Assembly: GCA_051453625.1 (NCBI GenBank)
Contig: JBOZIK010000001.1
Coordinates: 4,052,123 to 4,116,122, forward strand
DNA length: 64,000 nt
Source: Welwitschia mirabilis
Taxonomy: Eukaryota > Gnetophyta > Gnetopsida > Welwitschiales
Direction: 5' to 3'
Positions 13,621-25,516 of the stretch are shown piece after piece. Made by a program: the position numbers and the translations under genes. The notes under the pieces were generated by a model. That model was not told the DNA's origin, searched no databases, and worked only from the letters and a program-made list of their open reading frames with translations. The number at the start of each line of letters is the position of its first letter. The first letter of the stretch is position 1.

Positions 13621-14079
13621 ATGACATTTTTAAATAAGGTACTTCCACCATCAAGTGTCAAGTGGACATTATGATCATCATCATGATGAGATTTATGCAA
13701 GTCATATCTTATTCATTTTTACCTTTTGCATCATTATGAATATCTTAGAAAGTAAAATATAGCTAAGTATTTCAGTGTTATCTTTGGATAATGTTAATGT
13801 ATTTAGTCAGAGAACCTATTAAATTAATTTTAGAACTATGATCAATCATGTAAAAAGTATCAAATTACTCAATTTCTATAAGTTTCAAATAGACATACTA
13901 AAAGAATGAATTGGAACATCTCCCTCTTAACCATAGGAAATTAATCATTCAATATAATTACTAGGTTAGAGAAAGAACAAAAATTTGAAGGATCAAAATA
14001 AGAATCATTATTCAAAGTTTCTATGAATATAACAACATAAGAAATACACTTGATAACTCTCTTAGTTATTGGGTGTTCT

Positions 14080-14760
14080 AGAAAGAAGCTAATGCAAGCA
14101 TGTGCTCCAAATTTATTTTAATGTTTGCTTAAGATATGGATGTATCACTTGTAATGAAAAATATGAAAACGATGCAACTTTGTCTTGTATTCATATCACT
14201 TTTTAACTGGAGATATTCCATTTCTAGTATATTAACTAATACAATTATTGAGATGTACTACTGTGTTTACTACTTAATTTTAAAGGTAGGTCTTTTAACA
14301 ACTAAAACAAATTATGAAACATACTATATCCATGATAGTATAATTAAATCACTTAACAATGTTATTTTGTTGAGATATCCCTAGATAGATATTTAAATGT
14401 TAAATTTATTCAAAAGAAAGTAAGTCTTTAAACTCAACAGATGTATATTCCTCATCATTATTTGAGTGGAAACTTTTAATTTAATAGTTAGCTTGATTTT
14501 TCCTTTTCTTTTAAAATTATTAAAAATATCCAAAGTTGTGATTTAAACCATTTGAATAAAGAATATAAACTAATAAAATTCATGAAGAGTAGAAACTGAC
14601 ATAGGTCCACACAGATTACCATGAATAAGAAAAAGCTTTTGATTAGCATGCCACTTCCTTGGTGAAAAATACTATTTGGCTAGTTTCCCTATAATACATT
14701 CTTCAAATGAGGAAAATCCCATGGAATGGATAGAAGAAGTGGATGGACTATAACACCAAA
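14080..14760 (-). pseudogene. copia integrase remnant
   Basis: The minus strand at 14690-14600 reads a zinc-finger end followed by the start of the catalytic core: CIIGKLAK, then KWHANQKLFLIHG, then NLCGPMSVSTLHEFY (14623-14600 encodes HGNLCGPM). This matches the copia pattern of CxxCxxGK, then H-x-D-x-CGPM. The first catalytic Asp is Asn here, a G>A change. Further down, NIHLLSLKTYF and GISQQNN recall the EYxSxEF and GIxxQxT..QQNG blocks. At least three frame changes and many stops are present. Confidence 0.7.
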
Positions 14761-14779
14761 AAAATTAATATTTATATGA

Positions 14780-16600
14780 AGGAATTAAGGCCTTATTAGC
14801 ATGTTTAATTAATCATCATAAATGTTTTATGCATTTCTTATTCTTAAGATCATGAAAATCCTATTTTGCTAATAATTTGCCTTAACACTATCATTTTGCA
14901 AGATAAATAAGTCATCACAAGTATTATGATAGAAGATAGAGGTACGTTGAACATAATTAGCAGTGGCATGAGTCTTAAGCATGATAATACTAAGTGATTT
15001 GAGTAGAATAGTATCCTACTTATGTTTCTAAATTCTCTTGATACAATTAATTCATTTATATCATTTTGTAAGATAAATAAGGGATATTTTCTAAGAAGAA
15101 CCCCTCAATTGAGGTTAACAACTAAAGAATTATTTTATGTACTTTGGGCATTTTTTAGAATAACCCCATCAGGCCTTGTAAAATCTTAATTACAATAATT
15201 CTGCCCTATAAGTACCCTACCTTTCCTAAGTTGGAAACATTAGTTCATATCATATCATTGAAGACTTAGTTATGAACTCTTCTAAGCCTTCCATAGGGAT
15301 GGACTAGCTATCAAGCTAGCATAATACCTTTTGGTTTAGCATGAGTATATTTTTATACTGTATACTTTTACTTTTTAGATAATAAAATGTTACATGTTTT
15401 TCATGCATTACATTGATATCAAGTTATAATGTCAAACTTGTTATGTTTGGGATTTCCTAAGGTATGTTATTACTTTAAGATCTATTTTTTAATTTTCCTT
15501 TTTATTCTAGCTTATATAACTTGAATATTTATTTAATGTATATTAGGAGAACCCTACTTTTCATGCTAATTTTATTCTTATTGTGAAGGATGGGTGGTTT
15601 GATTATATCACACTCATGTCTATGATGGATGCAATTATGCCATTGTACTTGAGGTTGAATTAGATGATCACTCAAGTAAAGATATATGGTTTTACTTTAA
15701 GTATTTATGATTTTTCTTGAATTTCTATATTAATTTAAATGCTATGTTTCATTCCTAGATCTCATATATTATTTCACTTCTTATTACTCATTACTATTAT
15801 GCTTGCTTTACTGATATCTTTTATAATCTATCTCTATAGAAGAATGATACTAGGATCATACCAAAAATAGAAGTCCTATTATTGGTAAAAGTTGGACTTG
15901 ATCATGTGAGTCCCTAGGATGATCTAGCTATTTACCATATATTAGTGATAGACACAAGCATAGTTATATTTTACTGTAAACAACTTCTTGGTGTTGTTGC
16001 CATGAATAGATGGCATAGTAGCTATAGTATGACATGCACATTTAATTTTAGTTTTTTTGATTTTTTTAGTTATTTTATTTTACATTGGTTCTATTCCAGT
16101 TCTCCTTTATTTTATTTTATTTTTTTAGGTTTGCTTCTCTTCTTTTTCCTTTTTTCTCTTATTCTATTTTTATTTTTCTTTCTTTTCTTTTCTTTTTATT
16201 TTCTCTTCTCTTTCATTTTATTTTTTTCTGCAAAAATTCTTATAATAATATATGAATTTTTTTAAAGAAGTTGATATTTTACATATTTAAAGAAAAGAAA
16301 TCAAGAAAAATAAGAAAACGGTTTTTATTATTTTCCTATCCATCTTCTTTTTCTATCATTTCTTCTCTCTTCTATTTTCTTATTTATATCAAGTAACTTT
16401 CTTAGTATTTACTTGAAGATACATTTATTAAAAGGACTTTATTAGAAAAAGATCTTAAAAAGTTCTTTAATACTTGCATTATTTATTTTTGCGATTTTCA
16501 TTTCTTGCATTGCATTACATTGTATTTTCATTATTGCATTAGCCCTTCCTAGTACCTGCATTAGTTATTATCTATCAGTCAACCAATCTAGTTTTTTATC
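14780..16600. other. AT-rich spacer with pyrimidine-rich tract, no recognised gene
   Basis: The upper part (14780-14960) may still contain copia gag-protease debris on the minus strand, but no motif is clear. About 16050-16235 is almost pure T/C on the plus strand. The 106-residue hydrophobic frame at 15945-16265 is a by-product of that composition, not a gene. Confidence 0.5.
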
Positions 16601-17546
16601 TTAAACTATAGTTTTCCTGAGAGCTTACTATCATTTTATTTGAAGCATCTTTTTTCCATCCTACTAGCATCACTGCTTTCCCTCACTAGTGCTACTGACT
16701 TCTTGTGTCAGAAAGTTTTCATCTTTGATAAATCAAACATATATATTATCTTAATATCTTTCACACACCACATTCATTGATAGAGTTCACATACATTATA
16801 ATCTCACTCTTNNNNNNNNNNNNNNNNNNNNNNNNNNNNNNNNNNNNNNNNNNNNNNNNNNNNNNNNNNNNNNNNNNNNNNNNNNNNNNNNNNNNNNNNN
16901 NNNNNNNNNNNGATGAGAAAACTTTATTGGAATTAGAACTCTTGTCTATGAGATCTTGGATTGAATCTAAGAGTGTTATTATTTGTATTGATTATTCCTC
17001 CTTAAGATTTTGGTATGCATTCATGTTTTTTAATACTTTCTTAATATCATTCTTCTTATTTCATCTATTATGTATGACACATTTATCATTCTAATCTTAT
17101 GCTTTTGTTGACACACTTTTGCATATATGCTATTTAAATTTTTTGATGATCAAAATCTCTTTACATGACAATAGCAAAATTTTTATTTAGTTATAATATA
17201 GTGATTGGTACAAATTTGAACTTCATTTTTTAAAAATGGCACATTTTTGTAAGTATATTATAATGTTGAAATTATGAAATGTTTATGTATACATAGGTGA
17301 ATGACAAATACAATGATTTATCATCCCTTTTTGTATATTTTGCAAAGCTGCTTAAGTAAATATAAAATGTGTCTTCATATGGTTTTTTAAGTGGTATACA
17401 TATCTAAGTGACTTTATGATTTCAAGTGACACATATCATGTTTATTACAACTAATAATTAATATGCATTTCACTAGAATAAAATGTTTGATTTTAATTAA
17501 GTAGTTAAGATTGCATAATGAGATTTGCTAAGTTTTGAACATCATC
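16600..17546 (+). other. 3' untranslated end of a SIRE/Maximus-like copia element
   Basis: No protein domain is visible, but the final stretch, TTTTGAACATCATC followed by AAAAAGGAGGA and the LTR start TGTTGG, has the form of the SIRE/Maximus 3' end (CATCATCAAAAAGGGGGAGA then LTR). A 100-base N run lies at 16812-16911. The upstream limit is a guess. Confidence 0.45.
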
Positions 17547-17560
17547 AAAAAGGAGGATAT
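17547..17560 (+). other. polypurine tract before copia LTR
   Basis: AAAAAGGAGGATAT lies directly before TGTTGG. It is the plus-strand primer site expected at the 3' end of a copia element. Confidence 0.65.
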
Positions 17561-19172
17561 TGTTGGAAAATCTAGTTTTGATGATTTCACTTGTCAAATA
17601 TTTTATGTCGTTATGTAGACAAGTAAATGCAAAGAAAATTAAATCATTATAAGCATAAGTCAATGTCAAAACTTTAAAGATAATATCTCATGAAAAGGAT
17701 TAGAATTGAAATTCCAAATCAATTATCTAAAAACATCTATAAAATGGAAGACATATATGGTAAAGACATCTAAACACTTGAAGAGATCTATGATGAATAT
17801 GTTTATATCTTAAAGACATCTCTGACATACCAACTTTTAGGTCACAATTTAAAGATAGCTATTTCATCAAAGACAACTATGCTAAAATTTGGATCTAACA
17901 CTAGTAAAGGATGTCTACATGTTTGAAGATGTCTATGCTAAGTTGAAATAGAGAATACAGTTATTTTATACATTAATTAATATTTTATTTTTCATTTGAG
18001 CTATCAACTTTTACATCATGGATTCATGATCATGAAGGCCTAAGGATTATACAGAGTAAGTTTTATCAAAATCTAGGCAAGTTTATAGAAGACATCTATA
18101 AGGTAAAGACATTGATTCTTAGTAGATGTCTATAAAAGTGAAGATGTCTTAGACCAAAGTTCATGTCAATAAAATTAAAGATACACATCTGATGCCTAGA
18201 AATTTTCTATCCATTGCATGATGGTTACAAAGTTAAATGGCTACCTTTCAAGATAAAATAATTGAATTCTCTTCTATTGTATAAAGGCTTAACATCATAA
18301 AACAAATCACAACTTTTGAAACTTTAATAAATAAATAGGTCTTAAAATTTTGGCACTTAAATATTAGGTCAAATCTAGAATGAAGATCACATGAGTGAAA
18401 GTAACATCTCACAATGATTAAAAGCATCATTTACAAAAGAGCTAGCATTACTACATCATTTGATCTTAGATTTTACATTACTTAATCATTCATTTGTACT
18501 CGTGATGACTACACAAATAGGTAACTCAAGTATTCTTAAAAGCTACATTGTTATACTTGTTCTTGTATTGTATTTTTATTTATATACTATTGGATTATCT
18601 TATTATTGAATATTGTTATAAGTCCATTATTGAATCAATCTCTTTATAAGGAAACTTTTGTATAGGTATACATTTGAGTTAGTATTTGTGAACACTTGCT
18701 TTATTGTAAGATTAGTAATAAGCTATAGAACCATTATTTCCTTATGAGGGAGAGAGTGTTGTCTTGTAAAGAAAATCTCACTATTGTAAGTTTCATGGTG
18801 CATCTATGAAAACCACTATTTCCTTATAGGGAAGAGAGTACTGCTTTGCAAGGAGACTCTCACTATTGTAAGGTTGATGATGCACCTATGAAAACCACTA
18901 TTTCCTTGTGAGAGGAGAGTGCTACCTTGTAAGGAGATTCTAATTTATTAGAAGGTTAGTAATGTGCTAGAAAACCACTATTTTCTTGCAAATTAAGAAT
19001 ATATAGAGCTATGAGTAGAAGCTACCCTTTATGTATGGACGTACCCAAGTTAAGGAAACACATTATCTCAGTAAGGTATTTTATTATGCATATTTCACTC
19101 TATTGTTAGCTTAAATTTTTTATTTTATAAAACTCATTCACCCCTCCCCCTTTGAGTTAAATGATCTTCAAG
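17561..19172 (+). repeat. SIRE/Maximus-like LTR (about 1.6 kb)
   Basis: It starts TGTTGG after a polypurine tract and ends with CA at 19171-19172, two bases before the primer site. The U3 part (about 17740-18190) is full of AGACATCT-like words, and an 82-bp tandem repeat sits at 18731-19010. The length and the C-rich end (CACCCCTCCCCC at 19141) fit SIRE-type LTRs. Because it has an element 3' end on its left and primer site plus gag on its right, it behaves as an LTR shared by two tandem element bodies. Confidence 0.6.
18731..19010 (+). repeat. 82-bp tandem repeat, about 3.4 units, inside copia LTR
   Basis: Units begin with CCAYTATTTYCTT at 18731, 18813, 18895 and 18975. The first two are exactly 82 bases, the third is 80, and the fourth is cut after about 36. 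Each unit carries GTAAGGAGAYTCTCACTATT-like sequence. It lies in the downstream half of the LTR. Confidence 0.85.
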
Positions 19173-19174
19173 TG

Positions 19175-19186
19175 GTATTAGAGTGT
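19175..19186 (+). other. Copia primer binding site (initiator tRNA-Met type)
   Basis: TGGTATTAGAGT matches TGGTATCAGAGC, the complement of the initiator tRNA-Met 3' end, with two C>T changes. It lies two bases after the LTR end and 36 bases before the gag start. Confidence 0.75.
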
Positions 19187-19222
19187 GTTCTCATGAAAAT
19201 AAGTAACTTTCTTAAGTGAACA

Positions 19223-20965
19223 ATGGAAGGGATGTCATTCATTAGACCTCTTCTCTTTGATATGACAAACTATGCCTATTGGAAGATGAGGATCCAGATG
19301 TATGTATAGTCTTTTGAGTTTTAGGTATGGCAAAGCATAGAAGAAGGTTATTTAGATCCTACAGAAACCACAACAGATGTTACTAGTAATACTGTCACAA
19401 AGATTAAGTGAATAAAGGATTAGTAAGACAAAGAAAAAGCCACTTTCATTCATGATTCTAAAGCTAAAAATGAAATTTATTGTGCTTTATCTATAAGAGT
19501 GTAAACTAGAAAGTTGCAAGACAACACAAAAAATTTGAAATGTTATAGTTGAAACATATTAAAGAACTTCTATTATAAAACAATCAAATCTTTTAATATG
19601 GCCAAATCAATTTAAGAATCTCAAGATAAACTATAAAGAAAGAATTCAAGAGTACTTTACTAGAGTTTTCAACATTGTGAATGCAATACATGGTAGTAGA
19701 GAATGTCTTCTAGAATGAAAGGTAATATAAAAGGTTGTTAAATCACTAACCCTTAAATGTAGTCCCAAGACTACAGCTATGAAATGATCAAGAAATTTCA
19801 ACACCATAAAGGTAGAAGAGATACAAAGTGCTCTAATAGCTTATGAGATGAATATCATATAATATGGAGCCTTGAAAGAAACACCTATTGGTCTTAAGAA
19901 AAGTAAAATAAAAAATAAAGTTTAAAAGAAAAGGTAAAGGAAGAATAAGAGGAAGATAACTTTGATGATGAAGTAAATGAGGAGCTAGCACTTATCACAA
20001 GAAAAGTAAAAAGACTACTTTCATACAAGTAAAACAAAAGAGATGAATTTAGAAGACCATCTAGTTTTCAAATGAAAGGTAATTTCAAAGATAAGTCTTT
20101 AAGTAATACTTCTTTTTCTAATGTTTCCAAAATAGAATGTTAGGTAATTGGAGGAAGAGGACATATTTCCTTGAAATGTCCAAGTGCTCATAGAATGCAA
20201 TATAAAGAAAAAAAAAAGAAAAATAAAAATAAATCATTCTTTAGGGGACCTGATGATGATGAAGAAGCAATGGAAGAAGAAACATCTAATGATGAAAAAG
20301 CACATCCTTCCTACATGGCTATTGCACACTTTCAAGATAAAGGTGATGAGTCAAAAGAGGAATATGCTTCAAAAAGTAAATATGACACAGGTATGAGTCT
20401 CCAACAAAGGTATGATCTAATTTCTAAAGAATTTATTAAATTGTGAAAATTATTTACTAAGATGAAAAAGCCATTTAATACTCATGAAGAAGCATATGAA
20501 AAAGGAAACAATGCTTGCAACAAGTTATCCTCTAAAATCTTATCTCTTAAAGCTAAGGTTAATAGACTAATATGTGATTTAAAGAATATAAAATAAGAAC
20601 TTTCAGATTTAAAAAAAATTAATGAAAGGTTTACATAAGGAAAGGAGACTTTGAATTTCATGCTTGGACAATGTAGAAATTCCAATGACAAAAGTGACTT
20701 GGATCATAATGAAGCCATAATTAGCACTTCAACTTCCTTAATTAATAAATAGAATTATAGATTAAGGTATGAATATTTAGCATTTACAAATAACATCATT
20801 TGCTTTTATTATCATAAAAGAGGCCATTACCAATATTAGATGTAAATGAAATACAAAAGTAAATATTATACTAATAATGCCAAGAGACTTATTAGAATGG
20901 TACAATATTTTGTGCAGGAAAAACAAAGAAAAGTATGGATATCAAATGAGAAAATGACACTTTTA
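19223..20965 (+). pseudogene. SIRE/Maximus-like gag remnant
   Basis: Gag forms the particle that packages element RNA. From the ATG at 19223 the reading starts MEGMSFIRPLLFDMTNYAYW, with NYAYWK at 19268-19285, the hallmark N-terminus of plant copia gag. A matrix-like middle (FNIVNAIHG, EIQSALIAYEMN) follows in shifting frames. A first zinc knuckle lies at 20138-20179 with its second Cys lost. Then comes an acidic stretch (DDDEEAMEEETSNDEKAH) with AHPSYMAIAHFQD. A lysine-rich helix runs to about 20680. A second knuckle at 20801-20842 keeps only Cys1 and His, and KVWISNE lies at 20930. Two knuckles around a coiled coil ending in KVWVPK is the SIRE/Maximus layout. Many stops are present. Confidence 0.75.
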
Positions 20966-21198
20966 GCATAAACTATCTTATAAGGTACTTCTAATTAAAT
21001 TAAGTATTTGTTTAGCAAAACAAAAGAAGTAAGATATTATAATGAAAATAAGGACTTAATTAAAAATGACTTAATAAACACAAAATACATAATAAAGAAA
21101 TTACAATGTAATATACTAATGATATTCTTAGCAATGTAATAACAAAACCTCAAGACACTCAAATATATATAAAGCAAAGTAGAAACTTAGATATTGGA
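20966..21198 (+). other. Copia gag-protease junction debris
   Basis: AT-rich and stop-filled. The last bases before the E2 LTR read RNLDIG (21181-21198), which could be the remains of the copia protease box LDSGC. If so, E2 landed in the protease active site. The frame differs from that of KVWISNE, so this is tentative. Confidence 0.3.
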
Positions 21199-21243
21199 TG
21201 TTGTAGTATGTATTTATGTAATGGTTTTATCTTTAAGAAAATC

Positions 21244-21300
21244 CTATCAATCACACATATTTACACAACACACACATATTTGCATAACACACACACACTA
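21244..21300. repeat. CA-rich microsatellite in E2 3' LTR
   Basis: Runs of CACACA separated by TATTT, for example ACACACACACAC at about 21288. It is absent from the corresponding place in the other LTRs, so it expanded locally. Confidence 0.7.
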
Positions 21301-21613
21301 CTATAGATGAAACTAAACCCAAATATCATAATCCATTAAAGGAACTAGGCTTAAAGTTAGAGAATTGATTTCAAGTAAAGTATGTTTGTTTTTTTTTTTT
21401 TGTTTAGGTTTAAATGAAAAGAATGATATAAGAAAATAATACACTACTGCAATGCAAATAAAAACTACTCTAAATGAAATATCTATCTAACTACCAAATC
21501 TTCCTATCATAAATATTATCTCTACATAACCTAGATCAATCAAGGATATTATCACTAATCCTAATGAGCCTAAGCTATTAGATATGTCAAATAGAATATA
21601 AAAAACATGCAAT

Positions 21614-21977
21614 NNNNNNNNNNNNNNNNNNNNNNNNNNNNNNNNNNNNNNNNNNNNNNNNNNNNNNNNNNNNNNNNNNNNNNNNNNNNNNNNNNNNNNN
21701 NNNNNNNNNNNNNNNNNNNNNNNNNNNNNNNNNNNNNNNNNNNNNNNNNNNNNNNNNNNNNNNNNNNNNNNNNNNNNNNNNNNNNNNNNNNNNNNNNNNN
21801 NNNNNNNNNNNNNNNNNNNNNNNNNNNNNNNNNNNNNNNNNNNNNNNNNNNNNNNNNNNNNNNNNNNNNNNNNNNNNNNNNNNNNNNNNNNNNNNNNNNN
21901 NNNNNNNNNNNNNNNNNNNNNNNNNNNNNNNNNNNNNNNNNNNNNNNNNNNNNNNNNNNNNNNNNNNNNNNNNNNNN
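21614..21977. other. N gap, 364 bases, with duplicated flanks
   Basis: About 115 bases before the gap (21495-21613) recur after it (21978-22090) with only a few differences. Confidence 0.95.
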
Positions 21978-22633
21978 TTACTATCATAAATATTATCTCT
22001 ACATAAACTAGATCAATCAAGGATATTATCACTAATCCTAATGAGACTAAGCTATTAGATATGTCAAATAGAATATAAAAAACATGCAATAATTAAGCTA
22101 TAAAATGTAAAATGCAATATAATACAAAACCTAAGCTAATGAATTCAACCTTAATAAAGTTTGGCTTTGATGATCTATCCAACATGCTTCCCTCACCCCC
22201 ACACAACATCCATAACATGCTTACCTTGCTACTAATTAATACTTGTACCAACTATTAAGTTGTTATCCAATCATAAATAATATAAACCGTAAGGGAGATG
22301 CACATGAATAAAAATTAAAGAAACTTTTTATTAATATAAAATCAACATTCTATTATAAAAAAGTAGTACCTTAATGAAGGATACACAACCTAACACCAAG
22401 GAAGATCCCTCTCTATAACAATGGATGGACCTTATATTATTTAATCTCCTTTCATAAGATTTTTAGATGCCTGATAAGATAAAACTCAGAGGGAGGATGA
22501 ATGAGGTATTTATTACAATCAAAAACCCTAAAAATAGTAAATCTAACAAATGCAATATAAACCATAATTATGTATAAGAGGTACATAAACATTGCATAAG
22601 GTAGGTAAAGTTTGATGCATTAACTAAAATAAG

Positions 22634-22785
22634 TGTCATCCTAACTATTATTTGGATGATGCTAGGGATAATACCACATCAAGAGAGGTTCTGCATTAGA
22701 TTTCATATTTGATCCAATTAGCATTCTTATCAACATACATGTGTTATTTTCTGTACTATCATCCTAACAATGAAGGGGATAATAG
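22634..22785. repeat. Two copies of the family palindrome in E2 3' LTR
   Basis: Copy 1 at 22634-22675 has GTCATCC, then TTATTTGGATGAT, then GGGATAATAC. Copy 2 at 22757-22785 has TATCATCC and GGGATAATAG. Confidence 0.7.
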
Positions 22786-23016
22786 TCTTTTAAAGCTATT
22801 TAATTAAGTTAAATTGGTCTTGAAGATGATTAACTCCTCCTTAGAATGTGAGTATTAAAAATAATCCAAAATGCCTGAAAATATGCTATGATTGCATATT
22901 TCCATGATTTTTTCCTTGATTATCAATAATCACTAATTTCCACTTAAACCTGTTTCAATGTCCTACAAAACTACTTAAAATACCCCATAAAAAACACATA
23001 ATTTGGCATTGCAATG

Positions 23017-24910
23017 TGGTTCCCACTTAGTCTTATTAGTCCCTAATAAACTAAGTGAATAATTATAATTACAAGTTAAATTAACTAAGATAAACATTAA
23101 CTAGAAAAATGTAAATCAAGTTAATAAATCTTACTATGCAGGATCAAATCTTAAAATCTAATAAACTGAATGTTTTATCTTGAAAGATAATTTGACCATG
23201 ATGTCATCTAATATGTCATTCAAACAATTATAAGGATGATAATATTTTAAAAATTATAGTATAAAATCAAAATGCTTGTAATTATTCTAATAATAAAACA
23301 AGATCAAAACCTTTACTAGTGCATTATCCCCCACTTAAGAAATTTAGCACATTAAAAAATAGATATTAAATGTCATAACAAAAAGAATCATCATAAGATA
23401 TAACCATGATAACTTTGATAATGATGTGCATATATAATCAAAAAGAATAATAACTCAAAAACGATATTCATAAATCAAACATTGAGTTTTTAAACATAAT
23501 ACATGAGGGTAAATACATTAAAGATAATCATAACCTTATTCCCTTCATCCATGGTTTCTTGAATTACTTGGGCTGCATCTACAAGAAAAAACCTGCAAGT
23601 ATGCTGCTATCAAGTATATGGTTTACTAAGTAATATTCATAATGCATATCACTTAAATAATAGATAATCATAATTGAACTGGTACATTATAGAAATGTAT
23701 TTTGAAAATTCATAAATGACCTTTATAATTTAAAAATTTTACTTAAAGTATCTCAAAATATAAGTTCTATTCCCCTCACAGGTGAATGAATATGTCTTGC
23801 ATTACGTTAGCATAAGAAGAAAAAGACCAATACATAATTTAACTTCATACAAGTAATATGAGAGGGCCTTATAATAGTAGTCTTTATGTGAAAGAAGGAT
23901 TAGAAATAGTCAGAAAAAGATGAAAAATAGAAAAGATGATTCATTAAAACATCTTAGTCTTTCATCCTTTGTGTTATCTATATGATAAGGTGGATGATCA
24001 AATTTTTTAAAAGATCAAAAAAAAAAAAAAAAAAACCATGAGTAGAATAGGTTAGGATGAGATGGAATCATGAAGTTTATGAAAGTTATTAGAAAGTCTG
24101 AGAGATGGTAAATGACTAAGAATTATGATGAATAAGGCTTTAAATGAGGATAGTTCAAGGTTAAAGAAAGAAGTATGATGATAAGGCATTNNNNNNNNNN
24201 NNNNNNNNNNNNNNNNNNNNNNNNNNNNNNNNNNNNNNNNNNNNNNNNNNNNNNNNNNNNNNNNNNNNNNNNNNNNNNNNNNNNNNNNNNNNNNNNNNNN
24301 NNNNNNNNNNNNNNNNNNNNNNNNNNNNNNNNNNNNNNNNNNNNNNNNNNNNNNNNNNNNNNNNNNNNNNNNNNNNNNNNNNNNNNNNNNNNNNNNNNNN
24401 NNNNNNNNNNNNNNNNNNNNNNNNNNNNNNNNNNNNNNNNNNNNNNNNNNNNNNNNNNNNNNNNNNNNNNNNNNNNNNNNNNNNNNNNNNNNNNNNNNNN
24501 NNNNNNNNNNNNNNNNNNNNNNNNNNNNNNNNNNNNNNNNNNNNNNNNNNNNNNNNNNNAATAAGTAGGAAAAATCATTGCTAAAGAAAATCAGCAAATA
24601 TTCCTAAAATCAAAATCATATAAAAATGTTAAATATATATCAAAACTCAAAAAGATGCTAAAAGAATAAATGGGAAAAATTATCATTGAAGAACATCACA
24701 AACTAACATAATGTCTTATATTAAAATACTAAAATTAAGTTAACCTTAAAATAAAAAGCATGAGTAAAAATAAAAATTAATAAGAAAACTACTAAATGAT
24801 CAATTCCTAAGTATTTGTGATTAAAAAGTATAAAAATAACTTTGAAATACTAAATAAAATAATTAATAAAAATAAAATAAAAATGGATAACTAAGAACAT
24901 GAAGAACATT
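23017..24910 (-). other. E2 3' untranslated region (lower part)
   Basis: It matches E4 54230-55680 in order, starting with the polypurine tract (minus strand CTAAGTGGGAACC at about 23029-23017). There is no coding capacity. An N run of 369 bases lies at 24191-24559. A pure A run of about 20 lies at 24018. Confidence 0.65.
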
Positions 24911-25445
24911 ATATACCTACCCTAAATTCGAACCTAGTAAACCCCCTTAGAAGAAATCATAAAATCACTTGATTAATAATTCATGACATAATGCAAAAAC
25001 TTCATAAAGTACCACTTAAATAGGCAATGATTATGATGATGCCAAGTAACTAATGCTTCTAATTAATGAATGATAAGATTAAAGGATACTTAGAAATAGA
25101 CTCACCTATTCACATCCTAAGATACATCTAAATCCTTAAAAGTGAAATGATCATATGGGAGTATTGTATGCTCAATAAGTATAGAAATCAAGTAATACCT
25201 CTAATAACACCAAGAACACCACTAATTCCAAAGCCTCAAAATGATAATTATTTTTCCATGATGAATGGAGTGTAACCATAGTCATAGAAGTAAGGACTTG
25301 TAATGCATGACCAACTAACCCCTAAGTGGAGTTCCCATAGCTACCAACACTACTAAATATTTCTCTTGGAAAAATTTACCCTATATGGTAGGAAATCATG
25401 GTAACCATGTATTTAACATAAAAACAATAGATTATGATCATTATT

Positions 25446-25516
25446 TCTCTCTCCCTCCCCTCTCTCTCTTTCTCTCTCTCCACACACACACACACACACA
25501 TACACAGACACACATC
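25446..25516. repeat. (CT)n(CA)n compound microsatellite
   Basis: About 34 bases of TCTCTC/CCTCCC run into about 36 bases of CACACA, ending in ACACAGACACACA. It lies in the 3' untranslated part of E2 copy A, and the corresponding place in E4 (about 56225) has only a T-rich run. Confidence 0.9.

Larger units (their letters stand above)
12155..14780 (-). pseudogene. Ty1/copia pol remnant (integrase, reverse transcriptase, RNase H)
   Basis: Read on the minus strand, three copia enzyme domains follow in the copia order, integrase before reverse transcriptase. Each is split by many stops and frame changes. The integrase start lies near 14700-14600, reverse transcriptase near 13600-12900 and RNase H near 12800-12180. 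In life such a polyprotein copies the element RNA into DNA and inserts it into the genome. No gag, primer site or LTR pair could be assigned, so only the pol body survives recognisably. The lineage within copia was not determined. Confidence 0.8.
21199..23016 (-). repeat. E2 3' LTR (contains N gap)
   Basis: It aligns base by base with the E4 LTRs from TGTTGTAGTATG (its low end, the LTR 3' end) to GGCATTGCAATG (the LTR start), followed by a polypurine tract read on the minus strand. No primer site lies below 21199, so this is the 3' LTR. Its apparent 1.8 kb shrinks to about 1.33 kb after removing the 364 Ns and the duplicated gap flank, close to the 1.1-1.26 kb of its relatives. Confidence 0.75.

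Noticed and set aside
14136-14384. 82-residue plus-strand frame
   Set aside because: It lies opposite the minus-strand copia integrase and is a shadow of it.
12001-15100. LTR pair for the minus-strand copia element
   Set aside because: I could not find two matching copies on either side of the pol remnant.
15945-16265. 106-residue hydrophobic open frame
   Set aside because: It is made of F, L, S and I codons from a T/C-rich tract; no start context, no homologous copy and no domain.
20184-20396. 70-residue frame overlapping copia gag
   Set aside because: Second frame of the gag segment; the gag frame starting at 20171 explains the region.
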